A stretch of 64,000 nt of DNA from Aporhodopirellula rubra (GTDB lineage Bacteria; Planctomycetota; Planctomycetia; Pirellulales; Pirellulaceae). The stretch spans positions 140,656 through 204,655 of the forward strand of contig NZ_JACHXU010000012.1 of NCBI RefSeq assembly GCF_014192335.1. Direction: 5' to 3'. The position numbers were made by a program, and so were the translations under genes. This document shows, one piece after another, positions 8,750 to 17,790 of this stretch. The notes under the pieces were generated by a model. The model was given only the letters and a program-made list of their open reading frames with translations, was not told the origin of the DNA and did not search any database. Positions within the stretch are counted from its first letter, which is position 1. Each line of letters starts with the position of its first letter.

Positions 8750-9331
8750 ATGAAACGTTTATTGCTTTGCCTGCCGCTCCTTTTCGCTTGCACCGGATCA
8801 GCATCTGCCGACGAACAAGCGGGCTCTGGTGATCTCCAACCGGTCGCGTCGCAGACTCAAACACAATTCCTCGTCAAGCTTTCCGAATTTCGCCTCGACG
8901 AGAATGTTCAGATCGGGACAACGGAAGAAGAAACGCTCGAAACGATTCGCAAACAGAAGGCGACTCCGTTCGAATCGATCCAAATAACCGTGATTGCGGG
9001 AACCGAGAGCATGGCGCAGTTCGGCAAACGCGTTTCCGTGGTCACGGGAACGACGATCAGTCGAGACAGGACAATTCAGCAAACAGAACAGATCAGCATT
9101 GGCAGCACCCTGCAGGTCAATCTTGCCCTTCACGAGCAAGGCGTGATCGCCAACATCAACTATTCAACCGCACGTTTGTCCGGTGAGGGAACCGACGCCT
9201 CGCCACCCGACGTACTCACCAACACCGCTCACGCCGAACAACAATACAAGCTCGGCGAACAGCGGCTACTTGTCGCAAGAAGCGGCACTGAATCCTGGAT
9301 CGTCGTCGTCACCATCACAGCACTTCAATGA
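8750..9331 (+). CDS. Secreted hypothetical protein
   Basis: 193 aa with a clear Sec signal peptide (MKRLLLCLPLLFACTGSASA, cut probably after ASA). The mature part is predominantly beta-type. It includes alternating hydrophobic segments such as STLQVNLALHEQGVIANIN and ends with ESWIVVVTITALQ, a pattern seen in secretin-like or beta-sandwich repeats. No named family or catalytic motif is recognised. It is probably periplasmic and converges on the small minus-strand gene at 9374. Confidence 0.7.
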   Translation: MKRLLLCLPLLFACTGSASADEQAGSGDLQPVASQTQTQFLVKLSEFRLDENVQIGTTEEETLETIRKQKATPFESIQITVIAGTESMAQFGKRVSVVTGTTISRDRTIQQTEQISIGSTLQVNLALHEQGVIANINYSTARLSGEGTDASPPDVLTNTAHAEQQYKLGEQRLLVARSGTESWIVVVTITALQ

Positions 9332-9373
9332 CCTCAGCACGACGACCAACTCTTCGGCTTCCTCCGTCTTCTT

Positions 9374-9664
9374 TCAGCCGTTGGGCAAGCGATTGCGGAT
9401 AATTTTGGTTGTTGGGTTCCCGGGCATGATGGTGTCACACCACATTTCGCTTTCGAACACATAGCGTACTTGGATCGCGATCGCCTGACCGGCAACAAAC
9501 GCCGACTCTGCTTCGGCTAGTGACACCGTGCCGTCGGTCTCCGGCGTACGCATTTGTACGTGCCGAACGTCGGCACCGGCGGCAAGATCCGCGAACAGGG
9601 CCCTCACTTGATCACCCGCCCACTCGGCCTGAAGTATTTCGGGAAGCGGTTCATCGTCGAGCAT
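9374..9664 (-). CDS. Small hypothetical protein downstream of the nap genes
   Basis: 96 aa starting at ATG 9664, with AGGA about 13 bases upstream. It reads as a compact acidic soluble protein (LFADLAAGADVRHVQMRTPE, then a beta-rich C-terminus ending IIRNRLPNG) without signal peptide or cofactor motifs. It lies 65 bases after the ferredoxin-type protein in the same direction, so it may be the last gene of the napD-napA operon. No family is recognised. Confidence 0.55.
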   Translation of the reverse strand: MLDDEPLPEILQAEWAGDQVRALFADLAAGADVRHVQMRTPETDGTVSLAEAESAFVAGQAIAIQVRYVFESEMWCDTIMPGNPTTKIIRNRLPNG

Positions 9665-9729
9665 GGAGTCGGGCTTCCTGTCGGGGAGTGTAAATCACGG
9701 AGTGGGGACCCTCGGCGCGAGACTGAACG

Positions 9730-10545
9730 TCAACGCTGAATTCCTGGGCGAGCCAATGCAGGCATCAGCAGGATAGCATTTTCGGGTGCAGGACATACGT
9801 AGCGACAGACACCACATCCGGTGCAGGCGTCTTCGACGACAGTGGGTTTGCCGTCCGTTACCGTGAGCGCACCCTCGACGGGACATCGTTCGCTACACAC
9901 GGTGCACGTCGTATGGTGGTGTGCCAAACAGAGATGCTCGGTCACTCTCGCCGTTCCCATCACCTTCGGGATCGATTCGACCAGCACCCCCGGCTTGCAT
10001 GACGTGATGCAAGGAAAATCCTCGCACATCATGCACGCCTGCGTATCCGCCTCAATCACGGGCGAGCCCGCAACACTCCCGTATCGGTCGGACGCCGTGC
10101 GAATGGCGTCGTACGGGCAGGCTGCGATGCAGTCGCCGCAACGCGTGCATCCAACCAAAAACTGAGCTTCATCAATCGCGCCGGGTGGACGGAAAACAGG
10201 AACCGGCTTCGACCGCGACGTGATCCCGAGATTGGTAGCGGGAACCGGATCGATATTGATCCCGTTGACACTGCGTGGTTTCGAAATCGGAGTCTCGTCG
10301 ACAACCGGTTTCGGATACCGAGTCACCAGCGGCGCGAACTGCGTCGGGCGAACCGATTTCCACAGGCGCCCCTGGAAAAGGTCTCGCCGACTTAGCCCCG
10401 GCGGTCGTTTACGCTTACTCGAATGCTGCTTTTCTTGCGGGAAACAAAACGACAATCCGCGACGCACAAACCGAATGCACGATTGCCAAATCCGCGTGGC
10501 AAGATTCGGTTTATCGTTGCTTTCGCTTTCCGAATGCGTCGTCAC
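9730..10545 (-). CDS. NapG/NapF-type ferredoxin with four 4Fe-4S sites
   Basis: 271 aa from a GTG at 10545 that overlaps the stop of the upstream cytochrome gene (GTGA). It has four cysteine clusters: CTRCGDCIAACPYDAI, CMMCEDFPCITSC, CTVCSERCPVEG and CTGCGVCRYVCPAPENAI, all with spacing for 4Fe-4S binding as in the NapG/NapF/MauM group. The N-terminal 100 residues are basic and proline-rich (SRRDLFQGRLWKSV). No clear Tat signal or transmembrane helix is seen at the extreme N-terminus, which argues for a NapF-like cytoplasmic role in NapA maturation. A NapG-like electron-transfer role is the alternative. Confidence 0.82.
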   Translation of the reverse strand: MTTHSESESNDKPNLATRIWQSCIRFVRRGLSFCFPQEKQHSSKRKRPPGLSRRDLFQGRLWKSVRPTQFAPLVTRYPKPVVDETPISKPRSVNGINIDPVPATNLGITSRSKPVPVFRPPGAIDEAQFLVGCTRCGDCIAACPYDAIRTASDRYGSVAGSPVIEADTQACMMCEDFPCITSCKPGVLVESIPKVMGTARVTEHLCLAHHHTTCTVCSERCPVEGALTVTDGKPTVVEDACTGCGVCRYVCPAPENAILLMPALARPGIQR

Positions 10546-11336
10546 TCTTTGGCAACTTCCAGTGGTGGCAGCATGGGAATCGTCTCAGATACGATCGCTT
10601 GGTCGAGCGACGCCGACGGTGCGTGACACTGTGTGCAGTTTGATCGCCACGGGTGCGTCGACTCCATGCCTGCCCAGCCGTTGCCGCCACCGTGACACGC
10701 GAGACAGTTCTCTCGCATCCACTGCGAATGCGGGATCGTCGGCGGGGCACCGGGAAACGCCCGCTTGCCCGCCTTTGGTGCTGGCAAACCGACAAACGTT
10801 GTGCTCACGCGGGCGTCCACGTTTTGAAACGGCGGCGGAGCCATCGGTGCATGACACTGGGTACAGTTGGCGAGGAACTGATGCGACATCACGCTGGCCT
10901 TGAGACTCCCCATTTTCATCCCGTTGCTGTGACACGAATAACATGCCGCATCGGTAGTGTTTTCGATCGCGTGCGGGATGATTGGCGGTGCTCCGTTGTA
11001 GGCACGTCGAGAAGACCGTGTTTGGCTAGACGCCAACTTCTCTTCTTCGCTCGGTTTGATTTCGGCGAACAAATCATATGTCTGCGTTGGCAACGTCTTG
11101 GCGGTCAACTGCCATGACTCGGTTGGCCCCATCTCTGCATCGGCAATCTCCGCGTAGCTAACCGCTTCGATCAGTTTCGCGTCGCCGGATGCCGCATGTT
11201 TTAGTTCGTGGTCGACCAACGGTGAATCATGAAATCCATCGGGCAGTGGAACGCCGTCGCCGATCCCGACGAAATAGCCGATCGCCGCCACAGCGATGAC
11301 GAGCGACAGAAAGATGGTCGTGATTCGCTTGTTCAT
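10542..11336 (-). CDS. Tetrahaem NapB-like cytochrome (tandem NapB units)
   Basis: 264 aa; ATG at 11336 overlaps the napA stop (ATGA). The N-terminus is a signal anchor or signal peptide (TTIFLSLVIAVAAIGYFVG). Four CxxCH haem sites occur as two similar halves. Unit 1 has APPIIPH, CYSCH and CTQCH at about residues 115-165. Unit 2 has APPTIPH, CLACH and CTQCH at about 195-245. The PPxIPH...CxxCH...CxQCH pattern is that of NapB, the dihaem electron-donating subunit of periplasmic nitrate reductase. The protein therefore looks like an internally duplicated NapB that hands electrons to NapA. Its place directly after napA supports this. Confidence 0.85.
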   Translation of the reverse strand: MNKRITTIFLSLVIAVAAIGYFVGIGDGVPLPDGFHDSPLVDHELKHAASGDAKLIEAVSYAEIADAEMGPTESWQLTAKTLPTQTYDLFAEIKPSEEEKLASSQTRSSRRAYNGAPPIIPHAIENTTDAACYSCHSNGMKMGSLKASVMSHQFLANCTQCHAPMAPPPFQNVDARVSTTFVGLPAPKAGKRAFPGAPPTIPHSQWMRENCLACHGGGNGWAGMESTHPWRSNCTQCHAPSASLDQAIVSETIPMLPPLEVAKE

Positions 11337-13777
11337 GAATGCACCATCTCATCCGGAGCCGCTTGGACCGCCGACTTTTTAACGACCTTCACAGCACATT
11401 TTTTGTAGTCGGGCTGTTTCGAAAACGGATCGTGCGCTTCGAGCGTGCAATTGTTGATAAGTTTCGTTTCATCAAAGAACGGAACAAAGATCGTCCCACG
11501 TGGCGGACGCCCGCGTCCATCGATCCATACCGGCAACTCGCAAACGCCGCGTCGCGACTCAATAACAACCGTTTCGCCTTGGCGAATGTTTGCCGCTCTG
11601 GCATCCTCAGCGTGCATCTCAACATACGACGTCGGCATCGCGCGGCTGAGTTGCGAAACCCGGCGAGTCATTGTTCCCGTGTGCCAATGCTCGAGCACAC
11701 GCCCGGTGCACAACCAGAAGGGATACTCGGCGTCGGGCTTTTCCGGTGGCGGTGCGTATTCATGGAACCAAATCTGAGCCCGCCCGTCGTTCGAGGACGA
11801 GTGATAAAACTCAAACTCTTGTCCTTCGGCAACGAACGGATCATCGAATCCGGAGAAACGGAATTTGGTTTCTCGCCACGAACCATCGGGTTGTTCGACG
11901 ACGGGCCAGCGTAACCCTCGTGCGGCGACGTACTCTTCGTACGGCGCGAGGTTCTTGTGCTTCATCGTCGTGAACGCGCGATACTCCTCAAACAAATGCT
12001 TATCGACGTTCGTGTCGTAGTAGTGCTCAAACTCCCAAACCGGGATTTCTTCTCCGCTGTCATCCTTCACGGCAAAAATGAACTCGCCGTCCTTGTTCTT
12101 CATTCCTTCGTGGCCGAGTTCGAACAGCCGATGAGCGATCGCGATCGTCATCCAACAATCGTCGCGTGCCTCTCCGGGAGGATCGACCATTTTGAACCAT
12201 TGCTGCGTTCGGCGTTCGCTGTTGCCAAACATACCGTTCTTTTCCACCCACAAGGCGGCCGGCAAAATCAAATCGGCGAGCCGTGTCGTCGCAGTCGGAT
12301 AGACTTCCGAGACAATCAAGAATTTGTCTTCGAGGCCTTCTTTATCGTTAAATAACGTATTGAGATTAGGCAACGTTTGGCCTGGATTGGTCACCTGCAC
12401 GAACAGCGTATTGATGTCACCGCCTTCGGACGTCGGCTTGGTGAACTGCTCAAACATCTTCACCGTGTGGTATCCAGGCATGGGGTTGATACTACCCTCG
12501 CGAACGTTCCACAATTCTTCGCACTGCGCCCGGTGATCCGGTTTAGCAACCAAGCGTCCCCCTGGTAACGCGTGTGCCAACGTTCCGACTTCACGAACCG
12601 TTCCACACGCTGAAGGTTGCCCGGTAAGACTCGTCGGTGCGTCGCCGGGTCGGCCGAAGTGACCGCTGAGCAGGTGCACGCCGTGAACGAGCGAGTTGAT
12701 TGCCGTTCCCATCGTGTGTTGATTCATGCCCATGCACCACAGCGACGTGATGCGGATGTCATGGTTTCCGAACAACTCGGCCAGCATGCGAATTTTGTCC
12801 GCGGGAACGCCCGAGAGTTCTTCCACGTGCTCGGGTGTGTACTTCGCGATCCGTTTACGAAACTCTTCTTCGGTGATCGCTTCACCGTGCAACGTGGGCG
12901 TGTCCGCTTCGTCGCCGCGGAAATTACAGTGTTTGGCGACAAACGATTTGTCGTAGCTGTCGTTTTCGATTAGCAAATGCATGATCCCTAACGAGATCGC
13001 CACGTCACCGTGCGGTTTCATCTCCAGGTAATCGTTAGACGCATCAGTTGTTCGTGTTCGACGCGTTCCGATGTCGATAATACGAACAGTTTCCCCGCGC
13101 GAACGCCGGTCCGTCACGCGAGAAAACAATACCGGGTGCATTTCGGCAGGATTATTCCCCCATGTGATCAGCACGTCGCACTCATCCAGATCGGCGTAAC
13201 AACCTGCCGGTTCATCGACGCCGTACGTTGCCAAGAAACCGGTCACCGCCGAGGCCATGCATAACCTCGCGTTCGGGTCGATATGGTTGTTCCCGAGTCC
13301 TCCCTTCATGAACTTCTGAGCGGCGAAACCTTCGGGAATCGTCCACTGTCCACTGCCGTAGAACGCGAATTTATCGGGCGCGTCCATGATCCGTTTCGCA
13401 ACGATATCAATCGCCTCGTCCCACTCAATCTCCGTGAGCTCGCCGTCTTTACGCAGCAGCGGTTTCGTCAATCGATCTTTGCCATACAGAATGCCTCCGA
13501 CGTGATATCCCTTCACGCACAGGAGGCCCTTGTTGACGTCCGCCGCTTTGTCGCCCGCAATGGCAACGACGCGACCGTCTTCGACACCGACCTGCACATG
13601 GCAACCGGTTCCGCAGAACCGACACGGTGCCTTGTTCCACATAAGACCATCGCCATCAGGCAGGCCATCGTCGGCATTGAGCACCGGCAGAGAGAAATCC
13701 GCATCGCTCGCGACCATCGAACAGGCCGCCGCCATCGCGGTGGCTTTCATAAAGCTACGCCGTTTCGCATCCATCAT
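11333..13777 (-). CDS. napA: Periplasmic nitrate reductase catalytic subunit NapA
   Basis: 814 aa molybdopterin oxidoreductase. A Tat signal (AKRRSFMKATAMAAA) opens the protein. The 4Fe-4S site APCRFCGTGCHVQVG with its fourth cysteine in NKGLLCVKGYH follows, then NARLCMASAV, whose Cys is the expected Mo ligand of NapA. WGNNPAEMHPVLFSR and SLWCMGMNQHTMG are MGD-binding segments typical of NapA/NasA. The enzyme reduces nitrate to nitrite in the periplasm. Its ATG overlaps the napD stop and its stop overlaps the cytochrome start, so napD-napA-napB'-ferredoxin are coupled. The Tat signal and NapD partner favour the periplasmic over the assimilatory NasA type. Confidence 0.93.
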   Translation of the reverse strand: MMDAKRRSFMKATAMAAACSMVASDADFSLPVLNADDGLPDGDGLMWNKAPCRFCGTGCHVQVGVEDGRVVAIAGDKAADVNKGLLCVKGYHVGGILYGKDRLTKPLLRKDGELTEIEWDEAIDIVAKRIMDAPDKFAFYGSGQWTIPEGFAAQKFMKGGLGNNHIDPNARLCMASAVTGFLATYGVDEPAGCYADLDECDVLITWGNNPAEMHPVLFSRVTDRRSRGETVRIIDIGTRRTRTTDASNDYLEMKPHGDVAISLGIMHLLIENDSYDKSFVAKHCNFRGDEADTPTLHGEAITEEEFRKRIAKYTPEHVEELSGVPADKIRMLAELFGNHDIRITSLWCMGMNQHTMGTAINSLVHGVHLLSGHFGRPGDAPTSLTGQPSACGTVREVGTLAHALPGGRLVAKPDHRAQCEELWNVREGSINPMPGYHTVKMFEQFTKPTSEGGDINTLFVQVTNPGQTLPNLNTLFNDKEGLEDKFLIVSEVYPTATTRLADLILPAALWVEKNGMFGNSERRTQQWFKMVDPPGEARDDCWMTIAIAHRLFELGHEGMKNKDGEFIFAVKDDSGEEIPVWEFEHYYDTNVDKHLFEEYRAFTTMKHKNLAPYEEYVAARGLRWPVVEQPDGSWRETKFRFSGFDDPFVAEGQEFEFYHSSSNDGRAQIWFHEYAPPPEKPDAEYPFWLCTGRVLEHWHTGTMTRRVSQLSRAMPTSYVEMHAEDARAANIRQGETVVIESRRGVCELPVWIDGRGRPPRGTIFVPFFDETKLINNCTLEAHDPFSKQPDYKKCAVKVVKKSAVQAAPDEMVHS

Positions 13778-14031
13778 TCATCCCCTGTGTGAATCTGACC
13801 GTCATCGAAACCGACGAAAGCGACTGCCACGTCGATGACGCCTGGCATTTGCCGTACCCAATCCCAAATCTCTTGATCGCGTTGTCGTGTTGGTGAGTCC
13901 ACGACTATCGCCAACTTACCGTTTCTGAAGTCACCCGTTTCGATTTCGGGTACGTTTTCTAATAACTCAATTGTCTCACGGTGCCGATCCACCGGCGAAT
14001 TGAACGTAACGACGAGCCCGCTGACTGGCAC
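13774..14031 (-). CDS. napD: NapD chaperone for NapA
   Basis: 85 aa, GTG start at 14031. It shows the small ferredoxin-fold NapD pattern: VSGLVVTFNSP at the N-terminus, EIETGDFRNGKLAIVVDS in the middle and a C-terminal DVAVAFVGFDD strand. NapD binds the NapA Tat signal and holds export until the Mo cofactor is loaded. It is the first gene of the minus-strand nap operon. About 120 bases separate it from the divergent cytochrome gene, so that interval should hold both promoters. Confidence 0.85.
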   Translation of the reverse strand: MPVSGLVVTFNSPVDRHRETIELLENVPEIETGDFRNGKLAIVVDSPTRQRDQEIWDWVRQMPGVIDVAVAFVGFDDGQIHTGDE

Positions 14032-14150
14032 TTGTGTTAGGCTTTCAGAAAAGTGTGTGAGTTTTTGTGCGAATTACAGTTCCCAACAACCTGCACCACA
14101 GGGTATACAATTAGAGTCATTGGGGAAACCTTGTTTTGGACAGAAAATTG

Positions 14151-14822
14151 ATGCCACGAATCGCAAGTTTAATTTTCGTCTGTTTGATCGCCTCCATGGT
14201 AGCCGCTGCGTTAGTCGCACCACCTCAACGCAACACCGATGGTTCGCCGGCAGCGGAAGCGACTCTCGAGTCAAACGCCCTAGCGGACGAGTCATCCGCG
14301 GACGCCCCCACTCACCCCAAACCGCCTACGTTCGCGGTCACTGTTCGACGCCCCGACGGCCCGCCTCGAATCGAACTCGCCGGCAGTGATCCGCAAGGCC
14401 GCAGCGGAACCGTCGCATGTTCGACGTGTCACAGCGTTCGACCTCCGGACCTTCAAAACCGCACCGCCGCGACGCTGAACGAGTTTCATCAGGGCATGCA
14501 ATTCAACCACGGCACGATCGCGTGCTATTCCTGCCACAACCCCGACGACGCCGATTCCCTGCGGTTAGCCGACGGGACGCGTGTCGATTACAGCGACGTG
14601 ATGACGTTGTGTTCGCAGTGCCATGGCCCGCAAGCGACATCGTTCGCCCACGGTGCTCACGGCGGGATGAACGGTTTCTGGGACCTATCTCGCGGACCGC
14701 AAACCAAAAACAACTGCATTGATTGCCATGACCCACACGCACCGAGCTTCCCGAAAATGATTGTCGGCTTCAAACCAAAGGACCGCTTCAACGCACCCCA
14801 TCCCGAACCTGAACCGCATTAA
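14151..14822 (+). CDS. Tetrahaem cytochrome c, putative Nap electron carrier
   Basis: 223 aa from ATG 14151; an in-frame TTG at 14136 is less likely. A Sec signal peptide or anchor (SLIFVCLIASMVAAALVAPP) is followed by a linker of about 50 residues rich in Ala, Ser and Pro, and then four CxxCH haem sites (CSTCH, CYSCH, CSQCH, CIDCH) between about residues 85 and 200. Extra histidines such as FHQGMQFNHG and FAHGAHGG could serve as distal ligands. It is not a NapC/NirT protein by length or motif. It starts the plus-strand operon with the FeS and NrfD-like genes and most likely passes electrons from them towards the nitrate reductase. Confidence 0.83.
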   Translation: MPRIASLIFVCLIASMVAAALVAPPQRNTDGSPAAEATLESNALADESSADAPTHPKPPTFAVTVRRPDGPPRIELAGSDPQGRSGTVACSTCHSVRPPDLQNRTAATLNEFHQGMQFNHGTIACYSCHNPDDADSLRLADGTRVDYSDVMTLCSQCHGPQATSFAHGAHGGMNGFWDLSRGPQTKNNCIDCHDPHAPSFPKMIVGFKPKDRFNAPHPEPEPH

Positions 14823-14989
14823 GACGTGATGAGCTTTTGCCCGCGACCGCATTCCAAACCGCTCGCGGCCCGACGACCTTATTGTTTGACGAAATCATCT
14901 TCAGACTGCTCCGTCTTTGCGGAGATTCGACTGCCGTCCACACCGTTTACTAACACCTGACGCTTGGTTCCCCACCGCGAGACAATCTG

Positions 14990-15919
14990 ATGGAAACGTC
15001 GAAACCGAGCCTTCCGATCGTCGAGAATTTTTCTCGCCGTGCTGCCGTGAAAGGTGGCTTTGCAACGCTGGGTGCTGCGGCATTCGTCGCTGCTGTGTCG
15101 CCGCTTCGGCAGGCCGCCAAGAACACGACGGCGGCGGAATTCATGCAACAGCATTACACGGAATTGTCACCGGAACAAAAATCAGACGTGATTGCCCGGC
15201 TAGAGACCGAAGCCAAAGAAAAGCATGGCGTCGACGTCCATATCTCAGACGACCGACCGATCCCGGGAACCAAGTTCGTCTACGCGATCAACCTGAGCGT
15301 TTGCAACGGGAACGGCAAATGTGTCGAAGCGTGCCACAAAGAAAACAACCACGACCGAACGACCAACCAATCGTACATCCGTGTCATTGAAATGCCCAAA
15401 GGCACGATGGACATGGAACAGGGTTCAACCACGTACACCGGCGCGGTCCCCAAAGACGACAAATTCTATTTACCGGTTCAATGTCAGCAGTGCGATGAAC
15501 CGCCATGCGTCGATGTTTGCCCGGTCAAAGCGACCTGGAAAGAAGAAGACGGGATCGTCGTCGTTGACTACAACTGGTGCATCGGTTGCCGCTACTGCGA
15601 AGCCGCCTGCCCCTACCATGCTCGGCGATTCAATTGGAAAGAACCCGAGGTTCCGGCAGAAGAGATCAACCCAGACCAGGGATATCTCAGCAACCGTGTC
15701 CGCCCCGTCGGAGTGGTCGAAAAGTGTACCTATTGCCTGCACCGAACACGCAAAGGCAAACTGCCCGCGTGTTTGGAAGCATGCCCGACAGGTGCCCGAG
15801 TCTTCGGCAACATTCTCGATAAAGACTCGAACATCCGCTGGATACTGGAAAATAAACGGGTCTACATCCTTAAGGAAGAACTCGGCACCAAACCCGCGTT
15901 CTTCTACTACTTCGATTAG
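14990..15919 (+). CDS. Tat-exported 4Fe-4S electron-transfer protein (HybA/NrfC-like)
   Basis: 309 aa. A twin-arginine signal (NFSRRAAVKGGFATLGAAAF) covers residues 14-35. Four cysteine groups follow: CNGNGKCVEACHKEN, CQQCDEPPCVDVCPVKA, CIGCRYCEAACPYHAR and CTYCLHRTRKGKLPACLEACPTG (positions about 105-265). This is the DmsB/NrfC/HybA-type four-cluster arrangement. The protein would sit on the periplasmic face and connect the NrfD-like membrane subunit encoded next to the tetrahaem cytochrome encoded before it. A C-terminal helix-like stretch (RVYILKEELGTKPAFFYYFD) closes it. Confidence 0.9.
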   Translation: METSKPSLPIVENFSRRAAVKGGFATLGAAAFVAAVSPLRQAAKNTTAAEFMQQHYTELSPEQKSDVIARLETEAKEKHGVDVHISDDRPIPGTKFVYAINLSVCNGNGKCVEACHKENNHDRTTNQSYIRVIEMPKGTMDMEQGSTTYTGAVPKDDKFYLPVQCQQCDEPPCVDVCPVKATWKEEDGIVVVDYNWCIGCRYCEAACPYHARRFNWKEPEVPAEEINPDQGYLSNRVRPVGVVEKCTYCLHRTRKGKLPACLEACPTGARVFGNILDKDSNIRWILENKRVYILKEELGTKPAFFYYFD

Positions 15920-15999
15920 TCCTCGCCGCGATTCACATCCGCCAGGATCTATCGCAAGGTCTCCCCACTCCAATCGTTGCTGTTCCCCGCGAAATCATC

Positions 16000-17235
16000 A
16001 TGAGCAATACCGCGACCACCGAGAGCCACATCTCGAGCTACCCGAAATTCATCGGCCGTTCGCTTTGGTTGGCGACCGAAGGCTCCTTCGGCTTTTACGC
16101 TTGGATGACGATGTTGACGGCGATCTTCCTGGTCGGTGCCAACGCGTGGGCAAACCAGGTCGCCGGTGGGATGGTTGGCACGAACATGACCGACCAGGTC
16201 AGTTGGGGATTGTACATCGCGAACTTCACCTTCATGGTCGGACTCGCCGCGGGAGGCGTGATGATGGTCATCCCCGCGTACCTGTACCACGACCGCAAAA
16301 TGCATGACGTCGTCATCATCGGCGAGCTCCTGGCAGTTGCGGCCATCGTGATGTGCCTCATGTTCGTGGTCGCTGACCTGGGTCGACCGGATCGATTCTG
16401 GCACTTGATCCCTGGCATCGGCAAATTCAATTTCCCCATCTCGATGCTGACGTGGGACGTGATCGTTCTCAACGGTTATCTCGTCTTGAATCTGCACATT
16501 TGCGGCTATTTACTCTACATGCGATTCCTCGGACGCCGCCCCAATCCGGTGTGGTACGTACCGTTCGTCATGGTGTCGATCGTTTGGGCAATTTCGATTC
16601 ATACGGTGACCGCGTTCCTCTACTGCGGACTCGGCGGTCGCCCCTTCTGGAACACGGCGTTGCTAGCACCTCGGTTTCTAGCATCCGCGTTCGTCTCAGG
16701 CCCGGCGTTCATTATCGTTTCCATGATTCTGATCAAACGTTTGACCGGCGTTATCGGACTTGACCAACCAATCGCCACGCTAACGAAAATCATTCGTGTC
16801 ACCATCTTGATCAACTTACTGATGGTGGCGTCGGAATTGTTCACTGAGTTCTACACCGGTGGATCCCATGTGAGCGCGGCCAAGTACCTGTTCTTTGGAC
16901 TGCATGGAAAGACCGCATTGGTGCCGTGGACGTGGACGGCAATCGGACTGAACATCACCGCCGCATTGCTGTTTTTGTGGTCGGGCATTTTGTCCGAACG
17001 ATGGCGTCCTCTTTTGATCACCGCCTGTGCGATGGCGTTTGTCGGTACGTGGATCGAAAAAGGGATGGGCCTGATCATTCCCGGCTTCATCCCCAGCACA
17101 TTGCATGAGATCGTCGAATACGTCCCCAGCCAATTGGAGTGGAAAGTCACCGTCGGCATATGGGCGTTTGGTCTGATGATCTTCACCATCGCGATCAAAA
17201 CCGCGCTCCCAACGCTCAAACGACCGATCCACTAA
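16000..17235 (+). CDS. NrfD/PsrC-like quinol-interacting membrane subunit
   Basis: 411 aa with about ten hydrophobic helices, starting in SLWLATEGSFGFYAWMTM. It carries the NrfD-family features GLAAGGVMMVIPAYLYH and DLGRPDRFWH, and later helices such as VSIVWAISIHTVTAFLYCGL. Members bind and oxidise (or reduce) membrane quinol and pass electrons to a periplasmic FeS subunit. With the FeS protein 80 bases upstream and the tetrahaem cytochrome it forms a likely menaquinol:cytochrome oxidoreductase. Because no NapC or NapH is in the window, it probably feeds the divergent nitrate reductase (inference from neighbourhood). Confidence 0.88.
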   Translation: MSNTATTESHISSYPKFIGRSLWLATEGSFGFYAWMTMLTAIFLVGANAWANQVAGGMVGTNMTDQVSWGLYIANFTFMVGLAAGGVMMVIPAYLYHDRKMHDVVIIGELLAVAAIVMCLMFVVADLGRPDRFWHLIPGIGKFNFPISMLTWDVIVLNGYLVLNLHICGYLLYMRFLGRRPNPVWYVPFVMVSIVWAISIHTVTAFLYCGLGGRPFWNTALLAPRFLASAFVSGPAFIIVSMILIKRLTGVIGLDQPIATLTKIIRVTILINLLMVASELFTEFYTGGSHVSAAKYLFFGLHGKTALVPWTWTAIGLNITAALLFLWSGILSERWRPLLITACAMAFVGTWIEKGMGLIIPGFIPSTLHEIVEYVPSQLEWKVTVGIWAFGLMIFTIAIKTALPTLKRPIH

Positions 17236-17790
17236 CTCACGCGCCGACACCGCTTCTGGTCGACGAAGCCTTTTCTGACCAATCGCATCAGTCGCGGGTT
17301 TGGCGTGCCGTGTGATCACTGCCCCCATGCGTCACGGACAATCAATCGGTTGCAACTCGCCGCAGTCGCGAGCAACCATCGGCGCATTCATATACAGCCG
17401 GCCAGTTGTGGATTGATTGAGCTTCACAATCGGCTTTCTAAAAAAGTTCAGAATCTTTGCTAATTCCATGCGGTGCGGTGGAATTACCTACTAATGAGCA
17501 AAGATCTCGCACGTCACGATGCTGCCGTCACGATTGCAGTGCGAGCGATCGACAGCAGTTCCGTGAAATTCGCGGAGCGGCACGAGACGACCGCAAAGGG
17601 CAGGATGAAATGAACCAATAGCGCGTCTCGACACGGAAGCCCATGAAGAACTTCCCATCCCATCATGTGCCAACGCGTGAGTTGACCAGATTCAGTGGCG
17701 AGCTACGGACATGAAAACTGCCGTGTGACATGAGACCGACGCTCGACTTCATCCTTGACTCAATAGACTTCCCGATACGAGAACTTGTTT
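17236..17790. other. Non-coding interval with two inverted repeats
   Basis: No credible gene is seen in these 555 bases. A bulged hairpin at 17348-17377 (GGTTGC...TCGC with GCGAGCAACC) may end the nrfD transcript. A perfect 8-bp dyad, TAATTCCA (17461-17468) and TGGAATTA (17479-17486) with a 10-base spacer, lies about 305 bases before the next start and could be a protein-binding site. Short reading frames here lack family features. Confidence 0.5.

Noticed and set aside
15321..16307. 328-codon plus-strand frame across the FeS protein and NrfD-like genes
   Set aside because: It is Arg/Ser-rich and out of frame with two well-supported genes.
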